From: KACC-23026 sp963829575
GTDB lineage: Bacteria; Bacillota; Bacilli; Bacillales; Sporolactobacillaceae
Assembly (NCBI GenBank): GCA_963829575.1
Contig: CAWHJF010000001.1
Coordinates: 1-64,000, forward strand
Reading direction: 5' to 3'
DNA length: 64,000 bases
Below are positions 9,118 through 17,501 of this stretch, in pieces (position 1 is the first letter of the stretch; every line of letters starts with the position of its first letter). Below the pieces are notes generated by a model. The model made no database searches. It worked only from the letters and a program-made list of their open reading frames with translations, and was not told the origin of the DNA. The position numbers were made by a program, and so were the translations under genes.

Positions 9118-9494
9118 GTGCGAAATGTTTCTAGTTTAAATAGAGAATGGTGAACATTACTCTGGTAAAGGCTAAACGGTCCCTTTCGGAATCGAAGGGT
9201 TATATCGAAGAATCAAATGACAGGGTAACGCCTTGAAGGGTTCTCTCTTAGTCGAATAGCACGGGAATGAGTAAGAATGAACGTGTTATAAGCTCGGTGA
9301 AACGGCGTGAGAATTGACCGTAACAGTTTAGCTGACGAAAGCCTACCCGAGGGGGTGGTGTCAATCATGGCGCTTGAGTTAAATAAATATGGTGAGAATG
9401 CAACCAAGTCCTAAAAGAAAAGGGAATTGCTGACAAACTTCTGAATGTACGGGTCTAAACCTGAACTACATAGAAATGTGTAGATCACCTAAGA
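9118..9494 (+). ncRNA. Group II intron-like 5' fragment
   Basis: Begins GTGCGAAATG, which fits the GTGYG start of group II introns. It runs through GC-rich, GNRA-rich structured-looking sequence (for example GGTAAAGGCTAAACGGT, TAGCACGGGAATGAG, AAGCTCGGTGAAACGG, CTGACGAAAGCCTACC) of the kind seen in domain I of bacterial group II introns. No reverse transcriptase frame, domain V or 3' end follows; it abuts the integrase stump. The call rests on sequence style only, so it is tentative. Confidence 0.45.
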
Positions 9495-9725
9495 GTGCTA
9501 TTTAGAATGGCAGATCTAAATAAAGAACTAACACCGCATTCCTTTCGACATACGCACACCTCACTTCTTGCTGAGGCTGGTGTCTCACTCAAAATCATGA
9601 ATCGTCTTTGTCATACTCAAATCACAAAAAATGTGTACCTACATGTCACAGAAGACATAAAAAAAGAAGCTTCCCAAAAGTTAACTCAACTTTTGAAAAG
9701 CTTCTTTATGTTTATTTTTTGTTAG
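9495..9725 (+). pseudogene. Tyrosine recombinase (phage-type integrase) C-terminal stump
   Basis: Reads LTPHSFRHTHTSLLAEAG, then LCHTQITKNVYLHVTEDIKKEA: the HxxR box, a second histidine and the nucleophilic tyrosine of the catalytic domain are present. The N-terminal arm-binding and core-binding domains and the first catalytic arginine and lysine are missing, the gene being cut at about 9495 by the intron-like DNA. The last codons contain an inverted repeat (9668-9706). The stop lies inside the first GTTAGCA of the arm-type pair, 50 bases before the att core, which is the usual int-to-att arrangement. Confidence 0.8.
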
Positions 9726-9737
9726 CATTTGTTAGCA
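9721..9737. repeat. Paired GTTAGCA repeat, right arm of element A
   Basis: GTTAGCA at 9721-9727 and 9731-9737 (10-base period). The same pair occurs at 9914-9931 and 18854-18871. Position beside the core fits integrase arm-type binding sites. Confidence 0.55.
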
Positions 9738-9776
9738 AATCATTCAAAACCTCTATATATCAAGGCTTAATGATGT

Positions 9777-9795
9777 TTATTACATCATGCCGCCC
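9777..9795. repeat. Middle copy of the groEL 3'-end att core
   Basis: TTATTACATCATGCCGCCC is identical to 18913-18931, where it encodes the last residues and stop of GroEL. Left of it the sequence matches the right flank type (CTATATATCAAGG), and right of it the left-end type. It is thus the junction of elements A and B. Confidence 0.75.
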
Positions 9796-9913
9796 CTAAG
9801 GTTTGAAGTGTAATACCGTTAACATGAGGTGCAAAAAGTGAGGTAAATCACGGTTTTTGGAATTTCCAACTGTAACATTTTTAACGAGATGTTACCGTTT
9901 TTTACAGGATTGC

Positions 9914-9931
9914 GTTAGCAAAATGTTAGCA
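9914..9931. repeat. Paired GTTAGCA repeat, left arm of element B
   Basis: GTTAGCA at 9914-9920 and 9925-9931 (11-base period), about 120 bases inside the left core. Confidence 0.5.
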
Positions 9932-9952
9932 TAAAACTACTAATACAAAAAA

Positions 9953-9987
9953 GGAAAGCGACGTTTATTTAATAAGTTTCGCTTTCC
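9953..9987. terminator. Hairpin terminator
   Basis: GGAAAGCG (9953-9960) pairs with CGCTTTCC (9980-9987), with an A6 run on the left, so on the minus strand it is followed by T6. It may block transcription leaving the island. Confidence 0.5.
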
Positions 9988-9990
9988 TTA

Positions 9991-10113
9991 CCATTTTGTT
10001 TCCACAGTCAACATGTGCTTACTGCAGGGTTAAAATTAGATGTTACAGACAAGTGGATGGCACCTGGATCATCTATTTCAGCAAGCAGTGCCGTAACACA
10101 GGTTCGTATCTAA
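9991..10113 (+). pseudogene. C-terminal remnant of an unknown protein
   Basis: A short frame ends at TAA 10111-10113 and reads QHVLTAGLKLDVTDKWMAPG, then SSISASSAVTQVRI. It looks like the beta-rich tail of a lost coding gene, has no start or ribosome site, and its family is not recognised. The rest of 9988-10328 shows nothing definite. Confidence 0.25.
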
Positions 10114-10328
10114 GGAATATAAGGCGATCCTTTCCAAGATGAATCCGAGTGGGTTATAATCTTTTCCTCCACTGCCTTTTTCCATTAGGATTTTCATCAT
10201 TAATAGTTATAGATCGCTATTATAAATCACTAAGGCTTCAACCATTCCCCTTTAGCGGACCAGTTTAAAAGCTTATATTATTTTAATTAAAAATAATAAC
10301 CCCCACTACAGCACAATTAATAAAGAAA

Positions 10329-10946
10329 TTAATCTTGTTCCTTCAAATCGTGAAAAGAGACTACAAATGCAAACTTTTTCTCCATTAGCCTGTAAATTAG
10401 AGTCGAAGTAATACTAAATAGAAGGGTAAAGAATAAGAAAGGAAGCAACTTTGTTAAATAGACTAAACATACCAATAAACCAATACTTGTTAGGGTGAGA
10501 TAGGGCTTTACCAATCCCAAACGTATTCCATTTATAATAAGTTGCTTAGTTGTTAAGTTCATATAGACCATTAGCGGAAACACATGTAAAAAAGTAGACA
10601 AAGCAATCAGCAAAAGGGAAATTAATCCAATATCTATTAGACTTCCAAGACTACCATGCAACTTAAAAATTATGTTGTAATCACTCCAAATAATAAAAAC
10701 AATAAAAAGAAATATAGCACCTAAGATTGTACTCTGCTTCCAATTTTCGCGAAATCCTCTCCAGAACATCACAAAAATTGCAAGATCATCAGAGTGGGCA
10801 TATTTCTTTGCTACTGTAAAGAGTGCTCCTGTAGCCGCAGGTATAGTTACGAGCGGCACACAGAAAATAAGAAATAAAACATTTAGTGCAAAGTATTTAT
10901 AAATTATAATACTAAAACGGTATAGCTTTCCGTCTAAAGAGAACAT
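10329..10946 (-). CDS. YesL-like (DUF624) membrane protein
   Basis: 205 residues with about five hydrophobic segments (near 15-40, 70-90, 100-125, 140-170, 170-190) and the NVLFLIFCVPLVTIPAATGA opening typical of DUF624/YesL proteins. Their biochemical role is unknown, but they accompany CUT1-type sugar ABC importers. It starts six bases after the fructokinase stop and is the last gene of the operon. No strong ribosome site precedes ATG 10946, so translational coupling is likely. Confidence 0.8.
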   Translation of the reverse strand: MFSLDGKLYRFSIIIYKYFALNVLFLIFCVPLVTIPAATGALFTVAKKYAHSDDLAIFVMFWRGFRENWKQSTILGAIFLFIVFIIWSDYNIIFKLHGSLGSLIDIGLISLLLIALSTFLHVFPLMVYMNLTTKQLIINGIRLGLVKPYLTLTSIGLLVCLVYLTKLLPFLFFTLLFSITSTLIYRLMEKKFAFVVSFHDLKEQD

Positions 10947-10952
10947 TGAAAA

Positions 10953-11903
10953 TCACATTCTTTCAATTAAATCCATAATTTCTAAACGAGTAGGAATAGA
11001 AGGTATACCGCCATTCTTAGTAGTTGCTAATGCCCCACTCGCATTAGCGATTTTTACTATTTGTTCCATCTCAGGAAAGGTAAGCTGTTTCGGTTTTTTT
11101 TCCAAATCCAAAAATGCCCCAATAAATGCACCCATAAAAGCATCGCCTGCTCCCGTTGTATCAATAGATTTAACGGTAAAACCAGAGACATCATTCTTGG
11201 CTGCAAATGAACAATAGTAGCATCCTTGTTGCCCCAAAGTAACAAGAATTATTGAAATAGGATATCGTTTTAATAAATAATTTAATCCATCTTCAATGGT
11301 CTTATACCCTGTAATGAAATATAACTCCTCGTGAGATATCTTTAATATATCCACAAAATTCATTGAATTCAAGATAACCTGTTTAGCTTCCTCTTCACTC
11401 TTCCACAAGTTGAGTCGAATATTTGGATCAAATGTCACAACCGCTCCACTACTTTTGGCAATCTGTACTGCCTTCAAGGTAGTGGTTCGAGAAGGCTCCC
11501 CAGTCATAGAAACTGATCCGAAATGGAAGATTCGTGTATTTTCTAGAATACTAGTTTCTATTTCATCGTAAGACAGCATTATATCCGCACCACGTTCACG
11601 ATAAAAACTAAAGGAGCGTTCGCCACCTTCATCTAGATGAACAAAGGCTAACGTTGTATTATGCTCATTTGTTTTCACAATTCCTTGTGTGCCCACTTGA
11701 TGATTGGCGAGTTCATTATATAGAAAGGATCCAAATTTATCAGTACCAATTTTGCCCACCATGCAAGTTTGTTTGCCGAAACCTGCAGCTGCAACTAGAA
11801 CATTGGCTGGTGCTCCTCCTGCATGTTGTTCATAAGTAGTATTTGAATGTCTTACTGGCGTAAAATCAATAAGCAGTTCTCCTAGTGCCACAACATCATA
11901 CAT
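10953..11903 (-). CDS. Fructokinase, PfkB/ribokinase family
   Basis: Phosphorylates fructose (inferred) with ATP to feed glycolysis after cleavage of fructans or sucrose. PfkB signatures: GELLIDF near residue 8, AGGAPANVLVAAAGFG near 28-43, and DTTGAGDAF at 248-256, with the catalytic base D254. ATG 11903 is preferred (316 aa): it follows GAGGTGG, and the next ATG upstream (11942) lies inside the preceding gene without a ribosome site. Placed between the GH32 gene and yesL in the same operon. A substrate other than fructose cannot be excluded, but the GH32 neighbour supports it. Confidence 0.88.
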   Translation of the reverse strand: MYDVVALGELLIDFTPVRHSNTTYEQHAGGAPANVLVAAAGFGKQTCMVGKIGTDKFGSFLYNELANHQVGTQGIVKTNEHNTTLAFVHLDEGGERSFSFYRERGADIMLSYDEIETSILENTRIFHFGSVSMTGEPSRTTTLKAVQIAKSSGAVVTFDPNIRLNLWKSEEEAKQVILNSMNFVDILKISHEELYFITGYKTIEDGLNYLLKRYPISIILVTLGQQGCYYCSFAAKNDVSGFTVKSIDTTGAGDAFMGAFIGAFLDLEKKPKQLTFPEMEQIVKIANASGALATTKNGGIPSIPTRLEIMDLIERM

Positions 11904-11929
11904 TTGTAGATGATCCACCTCTTTTAACC

Positions 11930-13381
11930 TTATAAATCCCATTTTTGAAAGCTATGCAGAATAGCGGTACCTTTTGAGAAAAGTGCTATTCCTGTTGAGT
12001 CGCTACTAGGAAAAATTTGGCCAGTCATAACAACTTCTCCATCTCCTATAAAAACTTCAACTGAGGATCGATCAACAAATATTCGAAGTGAAAGGCGCCC
12101 TTTGTTCATTTTTACGTTGGCATGTGCAATGCCTTTTGGACCAATTCCAGATTTATTTCGATCAAATAAAAATGTCTCTTCACTTGGGATATAATAAAGT
12201 AATGTTTCTTCATCATCGCCAACCCGCACTTTTAATCCAACTTCATCTGCCCCACCTGGTTCAATATCTAGTATTAATTCATAGCTTTCCCCTGAAATAG
12301 GCAAAGTTACCTCTTCCTGTATATCAGTAAATTCCATAGTGTATTCATTATGTCGGTAATGCTCAATTTCCTTAACTGGTTTGAACAATAGTTTGTCATT
12401 CTTTATTATCATTTCGCGAGGTAATGTCATAGAACCAGCCCAACCGTGTTTATGTGTTTGAGTTGGATTTTCGTTTCCCCAAGTATTCATCCATCCAATA
12501 ATAATTCTGCGGCCAAGTTCATCCTCCATTGATTGGGGTGCATAAAAATCGAATCCATAATCCATTCGAACTTCTTGTTGTTTATGGAATGTTCCCGAAA
12601 TAGAATTAAAATCACCAACAAGGCAAAGTGATGTGTTCGAATTTAAATACTTTTTAGGATCAACTTCTTGAGGAGAAATTATTAGAATAAACTTATTTTG
12701 TAATGGAAATAAATCCGGACATTCCCAGTTAGCACCTAAATTCCCATCACTTTTTGCTAATACGTTTCGAAAACTCCATTTAACTAGATCATGTGATGTG
12801 TATAACAACACCTGCCCATTTCCTTTACCATCGTTTGACCCAATTACCATAAAGTACTCATTTCCAATTTTCGTAACCTTCGGATCCCGAAAGTCACTTT
12901 TGTTTGAATCCTCAGGAATATCAACCGTTTGTAAAACAGGGTTTTCAAGAATCTTATTAAATTTTATTGCGTCGTCTGAAACTGCAACGCACTGTTGTTG
13001 AACAACGACATTACCTTTGACTAGCTGATTTACTACGTGCCCTGTATACAACAGATATAATTTTCCATCTTTCTCAATAGCACTTCCCGAAAAACAACCA
13101 TCCTTGTCATATGGCATATCTGGTGCTAGTGCAATAGGTTGATATTCCCAGGTTATTAGATCCTTACTAGTGGCGTGACCCCAGTGCATAGGACCCCAAA
13201 CTGAGTCATATGGGTAGTGTTGGTAGAAAAGATGATACTCACCATTAAAGAAAACAAAACCATTTGGATCATTAATCCAACCCATTTCCCCCATTAAATG
13301 ATACTTTAAACGGTACTGAGAGTTGACTAGTGCCTTGTTCTCACTAATAAATTTCTCAGATTCAGACAAAATGTTATTCAC
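11930..13381 (-). CDS. GH32 beta-fructosidase (sucrose/fructo-oligosaccharide hydrolase)
   Basis: Hydrolyses terminal beta-fructosyl bonds. GH32 motifs are complete: WINDPNG with nucleophile D38, FRDP at 164-167 (transition-state stabiliser D166) and WECPD with acid/base E220. There is a five-bladed propeller (about 20-330) and a C-terminal beta-sandwich (about 350-480) ending with the RSSVEVFIGDGE pattern. There is no signal peptide, so it acts in the cytoplasm on imported oligosaccharide or its phosphate. The start is GTG 13381, six bases after GGGAGGT; the longer TTG start would overlap that site. ScrB/SacA-like. As the uptake system is an ABC importer rather than a PTS, unphosphorylated substrate is more likely. 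Confidence 0.92.
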   Translation of the reverse strand: MNNILSESEKFISENKALVNSQYRLKYHLMGEMGWINDPNGFVFFNGEYHLFYQHYPYDSVWGPMHWGHATSKDLITWEYQPIALAPDMPYDKDGCFSGSAIEKDGKLYLLYTGHVVNQLVKGNVVVQQQCVAVSDDAIKFNKILENPVLQTVDIPEDSNKSDFRDPKVTKIGNEYFMVIGSNDGKGNGQVLLYTSHDLVKWSFRNVLAKSDGNLGANWECPDLFPLQNKFILIISPQEVDPKKYLNSNTSLCLVGDFNSISGTFHKQQEVRMDYGFDFYAPQSMEDELGRRIIIGWMNTWGNENPTQTHKHGWAGSMTLPREMIIKNDKLLFKPVKEIEHYRHNEYTMEFTDIQEEVTLPISGESYELILDIEPGGADEVGLKVRVGDDEETLLYYIPSEETFLFDRNKSGIGPKGIAHANVKMNKGRLSLRIFVDRSSVEVFIGDGEVVMTGQIFPSSDSTGIALFSKGTAILHSFQKWDL

Positions 13382-13497
13382 TGATGTACCTCCCAATTGT
13401 ACAATAGGTTTTGTTGAAATTTAGTAATGCCTTCAAAGGTATGATAGCCAGCTAGGAAAAATTATTTCCCAACTGACTATCATTGAGAATGCGTGTA

Positions 13498-15126
13498 TTA
13501 CTTAGTTAAGCTACCACCTGATTTTACGTATTGATCTAAAGCAGTCTGCATGATATTCATATAGTTGTTTAGACCCATTTGGTTCAGTTTGGCAACGTAA
13601 CTATTCCACTGTTGGTCAGCGCCACCCTTAAGTAACCAAGTAGCTTGCATTTGATTAGTATAGTTATCAATTGTTGTTTGTAATTGACTCATTGTACTCT
13701 CTTGAGATGGGGTAAAATAAACTGCTCCTAACGGATAATGTTCTTTTTCCATGTATGGTGCAAAAATGTTCTTTATACGGTCCAAACGTGTAACAGCACG
13801 GGGCTCAGCAGATACGTACTTACCGAGCCAGTCAGGTGTTATGACACCCATATTTACTGATACCTTTGGACGTAATTCCTGATAATAGCTTAAAGACTTA
13901 TAAAAGTTCGAATAAACTAAAGTCCCTTGTTTATTCATATTGAAGATATCTTGAGCTCCATTACCTGCAGGACCCCAGTGCATTTGAGAAGCTTGATAAG
14001 GAGCATAGACCAGATTGATCCACTTAGCAGTTAAAATAGGATCCGGATCACTCTTTGTCATTACAAACGCACCTGGACCTCCCCAATAAAAATTATCAAA
14101 ACCAACATCTTTCTTACCCGTAGGACCTGTAAGTGGGCCCACAAGTACGTAATCATTTTGATGGTTTTGGGCCACTGTCTCATCCCAATCCACAAACGCA
14201 CCTAATTTGCCTGATGCTTCTTTCGCCGCATACTGATCTGCACTTTCTGTCAAAGATGCGGGGTCAATAAGTCTTTGCGTTACCCAAGAATGGAAATAAT
14301 CAATCGCTTGCTTATACTGAGGTTGGTTAGCTGTAAAAATTGCCTTTCCATTTCGAACGATTATATGTGGTGAATCATCTGGTAAACCAAACGAGCCAAA
14401 AAGCTGACTAAAAGCAGCGGAGTCCTGTGCAGCATTTAGAGCCATCGGATTAGACACACCAAGTTTTGTCTTAAATGCTAATAGATCATTATGCAACTGA
14501 GTAAGTGTTGTAGGGACGGGTTGGTTAATTTCTGCTAAGTACTTTTTATTAATAAACAAGAAGTGTCCATTTGCAAAGATTGATGTTTGCCCTTCTCCAA
14601 ATCCCTCACCACCTGGTAAACTATATATTTGACCATTTGGTGCTGTACTCACTCTCTTCAGCTCAGGGTATTCCTTAAAAATCTTCTCAACATTCGGCAT
14701 GTATTTAAGGTATTTATTCCAGGATAAAAATGCTCCGTCTTGCCCATATTGAGCGAGTTGTTGCGTGTTAAAACCAGGGTTCACAAATGCATCAGGAAGA
14801 TTACCTCCAGCAACCAGTGTGTTGGTATTGCCGCTTACCCAATTCACATGCACATTTGTTTCCTTTTCCAAGTTTTTAAATATTTCTAGATTGTTGTAAT
14901 CCTTTACATTAGAATTAGCTGGGATATACATTGTTATATTTGTTTTTGCTTTTGCCAATGGTTGTACTTTGGTAAAAGGAAATTTCCATGTGGTTGCTAA
15001 AGTTGGGACAGACTGATTGGTTGAAGTATTGTTGGTTGATGAACTACTTTGGCTAGAACTACTGCATCCCGTTAAGAGAGCTGTTGCTAAAAATAAGGAG
15101 CCAACAATTTTTAACTTATTTTTCAT
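13498..15126 (-). CDS. Sugar ABC transporter substrate-binding lipoprotein
   Basis: Extracellular family 1 solute-binding protein (COG1653, LplA-like), 542 aa. Signal peptide with lipobox LLTGC near residue 20, then a serine/asparagine-rich tether. ATG 15126 follows TTGGAGG; the longer frame is not needed. It binds the sugar outside the membrane and delivers it to the two permeases encoded upstream. The large size (over 500 residues) is typical of binding proteins for oligosaccharides. The GH32/fructokinase context suggests fructo-oligosaccharides. Confidence 0.9.
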   Translation of the reverse strand: MKNKLKIVGSLFLATALLTGCSSSSQSSSSTNNTSTNQSVPTLATTWKFPFTKVQPLAKAKTNITMYIPANSNVKDYNNLEIFKNLEKETNVHVNWVSGNTNTLVAGGNLPDAFVNPGFNTQQLAQYGQDGAFLSWNKYLKYMPNVEKIFKEYPELKRVSTAPNGQIYSLPGGEGFGEGQTSIFANGHFLFINKKYLAEINQPVPTTLTQLHNDLLAFKTKLGVSNPMALNAAQDSAAFSQLFGSFGLPDDSPHIIVRNGKAIFTANQPQYKQAIDYFHSWVTQRLIDPASLTESADQYAAKEASGKLGAFVDWDETVAQNHQNDYVLVGPLTGPTGKKDVGFDNFYWGGPGAFVMTKSDPDPILTAKWINLVYAPYQASQMHWGPAGNGAQDIFNMNKQGTLVYSNFYKSLSYYQELRPKVSVNMGVITPDWLGKYVSAEPRAVTRLDRIKNIFAPYMEKEHYPLGAVYFTPSQESTMSQLQTTIDNYTNQMQATWLLKGGADQQWNSYVAKLNQMGLNNYMNIMQTALDQYVKSGGSLTK

Positions 15127-15255
15127 TTTATTTACCTCCAAATAAATTACTAATATTTTTAATAAGTCCAATTTCTTAAGATGACAAATCTTTCATCTGA
15201 TTTCTAGATTCCGATAATTTTCTATGCCACCCCCCTTCATAACCACCTTAATTTC

Positions 15256-16161
15256 TTATCCTTTCAAGGAACCAACAGTGACCCCCTTAACAAAGTATTT
15301 TTGCAAGAATGGATACAATATAAGTAATGGCAATGATGACACTATAATAACTGTATATTGAATGAGTTCAGCTAAGTTCCGTGCAGCTGTTACACTCTCC
15401 GGATTAGCTGTTGCTCCTACTGAAGATTGGCTTTGAACGAGAATCTGGTAAAGTACTAGCTGCAAAGGATATAAGGTGCTTTTATTCAGATAGATTAGTG
15501 CAGGGAAATAGGCGTTCCATTGGCCAACAACTACCCATAAGGTCATAACCGCAAGGACAGGTTTTGCTAATGGAACGACAATTTGTAAGAGAAAACGGAA
15601 GTCAGAACACCCATCAATCTTTGCGGCCTCCAACAACTCATTTGGAATTGATTGTTGAAAAAAGGTACGGGCAACAATAATATTCCAGGCGCTGACAGCA
15701 CTAGGTAATATTACTGCCCACATGGAATTGACCATTCCTAATGAGCGAATTATTATATATGTTGGAATGAGTCCACCAGAGAATAACATTGTGATCGTTA
15801 AAATGATGGTTATAAAGTTTCGACCCCAAAAATCTTTTCGAGATAATGGATAAGCCGCCATTACAGTAAGCGGTATGCTAAAAACTACACTTAACAAACA
15901 ATAAAGCAAGGAGTTTGCGAAACCGCGCCATATTGTACCGGTAGTTAATAGCACTTTGTACCCTTGCAATGTAAAATCATTAATCCATAACCATGCATGA
16001 CCAAGATTTACCTGAGTTGGATTGCTAAAAGATGCGATCAAAATAAAATATAAAGGATAGATGACGGTCAAGCAGATAATGAATAAGACTGCTAAATTTA
16101 TAACATCAAAAGCTAAATCCCCCACTGTTTTTCTTTTTCTCCAAGTTTGCAACGCTTTCAA
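15256..16161 (-). CDS. Sugar ABC transporter permease (LplC/YtcP-type)
   Basis: Inner-membrane half-channel of a CUT1-family importer with six predicted membrane segments. The EAA loop (EAAKIDGCSDFRFLLQIVVP, near 200) contacts the ATPase. The ATG at 16170 sits directly on GGAG, so the TTG at 16161 (spacing nine) is my preferred start; the difference is three residues. It lies between the second permease gene and the binding-protein gene. Confidence 0.9.
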   Translation of the reverse strand: MKALQTWRKRKTVGDLAFDVINLAVLFIICLTVIYPLYFILIASFSNPTQVNLGHAWLWINDFTLQGYKVLLTTGTIWRGFANSLLYCLLSVVFSIPLTVMAAYPLSRKDFWGRNFITIILTITMLFSGGLIPTYIIIRSLGMVNSMWAVILPSAVSAWNIIVARTFFQQSIPNELLEAAKIDGCSDFRFLLQIVVPLAKPVLAVMTLWVVVGQWNAYFPALIYLNKSTLYPLQLVLYQILVQSQSSVGATANPESVTAARNLAELIQYTVIIVSSLPLLILYPFLQKYFVKGVTVGSLKG

Positions 16162-16200
16162 TTTGAGCATCTCCTTTTTTTATTTGATTATTTTTTCAAT

Positions 16201-17154
16201 CTAGAAAATGCTAGTATCCGACAACTTTTTCGCTATAAAATTCACGATTAATAGGAGAATGCAATTTAGTACCGAATTAAACAACCCAACTACAGCACTA
16301 AAGGAATACTGAGCATTTAATAATCCTGTCTCATAAACGTAAGTTGGAATAATTTGAGAAGTACTCATATTCAGATTTGTTTGCATCAGATAAGCTTTAT
16401 CAGGTCCAACTGCCATAATGTCACCTATGCTCCAAATTAACATAATGATTATAATTGGTCGAATAGTCGGTAAACTAATATGCCAAATTCTCCTTAAACG
16501 GCTCGCTCCATCTATTAGTGATGCGTCTATTAGGTCTGGACTAACCCCTGTTAAAGCTCCTAAATATAGAATTGTTCCAAAACCAGCTCCCTGCCAAACA
16601 CCCGAAAATACATAGAGCGGTCTGAACCACTGTGAGGAAGCCATAAAGAAAATAGGCTTTCCTCCTAAGCTTTGTATAATGTGATTAATTAAACCCGTTT
16701 GCGGATCAACGAATATAAAAAGCATGCCAACTACTACAACTGTCGAAATAAAATAAGGCGCATATAACACTGTTTGCATGAAACTTCTGATTTTATCATT
16801 TGCTGCTTCATTCAACATAATTGCTAAAATAATGGGAACAGGAAAACCTACAATTAAACCAAACAATTGCAATAGAATTGTGTTTGTAATTAGAGGCCAA
16901 AATTGATAATTATTAAACCACTGCTGAAAATTTTGAAAGCCAACCCATGGACTGTGGAGTATTCCAGCAATCGGATCATAGTTTTGAAAAGCCATTAGGA
17001 TCCCATACATGGGAAAATAATTAAAAACAATTACAAAAGCCAGTGGGGGTAAAATCAACAGATATAATTGCCAATTTGTTTTGATTTTTTGAAGTGTACT
17101 CTTTCGTTTTCTAATTTTCAATTTAGGTCGATCTATTTTCGATACTTCCAACAT
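16201..17154 (-). CDS. Sugar ABC transporter permease (LplB/YteP-type)
   Basis: Partner membrane subunit of the same importer, 317 aa, six hydrophobic segments, EAA-like loop DASLIDGASRLRRIWHISLP near residue 225. Good ribosome site (AAAGGAGG) before ATG 17154. First gene of the operon, directly downstream of the operators at 17359-17452. No ATP-binding subunit is encoded in the locus, so a shared housekeeping ATPase (MsmX type) is presumably used. Confidence 0.9.
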   Translation of the reverse strand: MLEVSKIDRPKLKIRKRKSTLQKIKTNWQLYLLILPPLAFVIVFNYFPMYGILMAFQNYDPIAGILHSPWVGFQNFQQWFNNYQFWPLITNTILLQLFGLIVGFPVPIILAIMLNEAANDKIRSFMQTVLYAPYFISTVVVVGMLFIFVDPQTGLINHIIQSLGGKPIFFMASSQWFRPLYVFSGVWQGAGFGTILYLGALTGVSPDLIDASLIDGASRLRRIWHISLPTIRPIIIIMLIWSIGDIMAVGPDKAYLMQTNLNMSTSQIIPTYVYETGLLNAQYSFSAVVGLFNSVLNCILLLIVNFIAKKLSDTSIF

Positions 17155-17358
17155 ATTTATCCTCCTTTGTAATCAACGGACGAACTCACGTAAAATTAAC
17201 TTAAAAATCTGACCCTCCACTTTTTTCGAGTCCTTATCAAAATTACTCCGAATTAATCCTAAGATATCTTTTTCTTATCAAGTTATTTTTTACAAATGTT
17301 GATGGCCCTTTTATTTTTTTAATTCAAACTTAAGACAACAAATGTTACCTTGCAACTA

Positions 17359-17374
17359 TGTCAACCGGATGACA
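17359..17374. promoter_or_regulatory. LacI-type operator O1
   Basis: TGTCAACCGGATGACA, a near-perfect palindrome centred on CCGG, the layout of LacI/GalR operators. The two stronger copies are at 17421 and 17438. Confidence 0.6.
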
Positions 17375-17392
17375 TTTTATCACGCATTTCTT

Positions 17393-17406
17393 TGAAAGCG
17401 GTTAAT
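17393..17406. promoter_or_regulatory. CcpA cre-like site
   Basis: TGAAAGCGGTTAAT matches the cre consensus TGWAANCGNTNWCA at 12 of 14 positions. It lies between O1 and O2 in front of the permease gene, so carbon catabolite repression of the island is likely. Confidence 0.5.
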
Positions 17407-17420
17407 TTAAGATGAGTATA

Positions 17421-17452
17421 TGTCAACCGGTTTCATATGTCAACCGGTTTCA
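17421..17452. promoter_or_regulatory. Tandem LacI-type operators O2 and O3
   Basis: TGTCAACCGGTTTCA occurs twice, at 17421-17435 and 17438-17452, 17 bases apart. Both have the central AACCGGTT palindrome. They lie between the operon and the lacI-family gene and probably control the operon. Confidence 0.75.
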
Positions 17453-17501
17453 TAAAAATCCATAAAAAAAATATGGTTACACCAAAAAATTCATTTGGCC
17501 C

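Larger units (their letters stand above)
1711..9795. mobile_element. Element A: degenerate integrative element at the groEL 3' end
   Basis: Bounded by groEL-end-like direct repeats at 1711-1728 and 9777-9795. Its right end carries the C-terminal stump of a tyrosine recombinase reading towards the repeat, with paired GTTAGCA motifs overlapping the int stop codon. Contents: DDE transposase (frameshifted), IS110 transposase (dead), several extragenic repeats, the large cysteine-rich repeat protein and a group II intron-like fragment. The integrase is truncated, so the element cannot excise by itself. The boundaries are inferred from the repeats. Confidence 0.55.
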
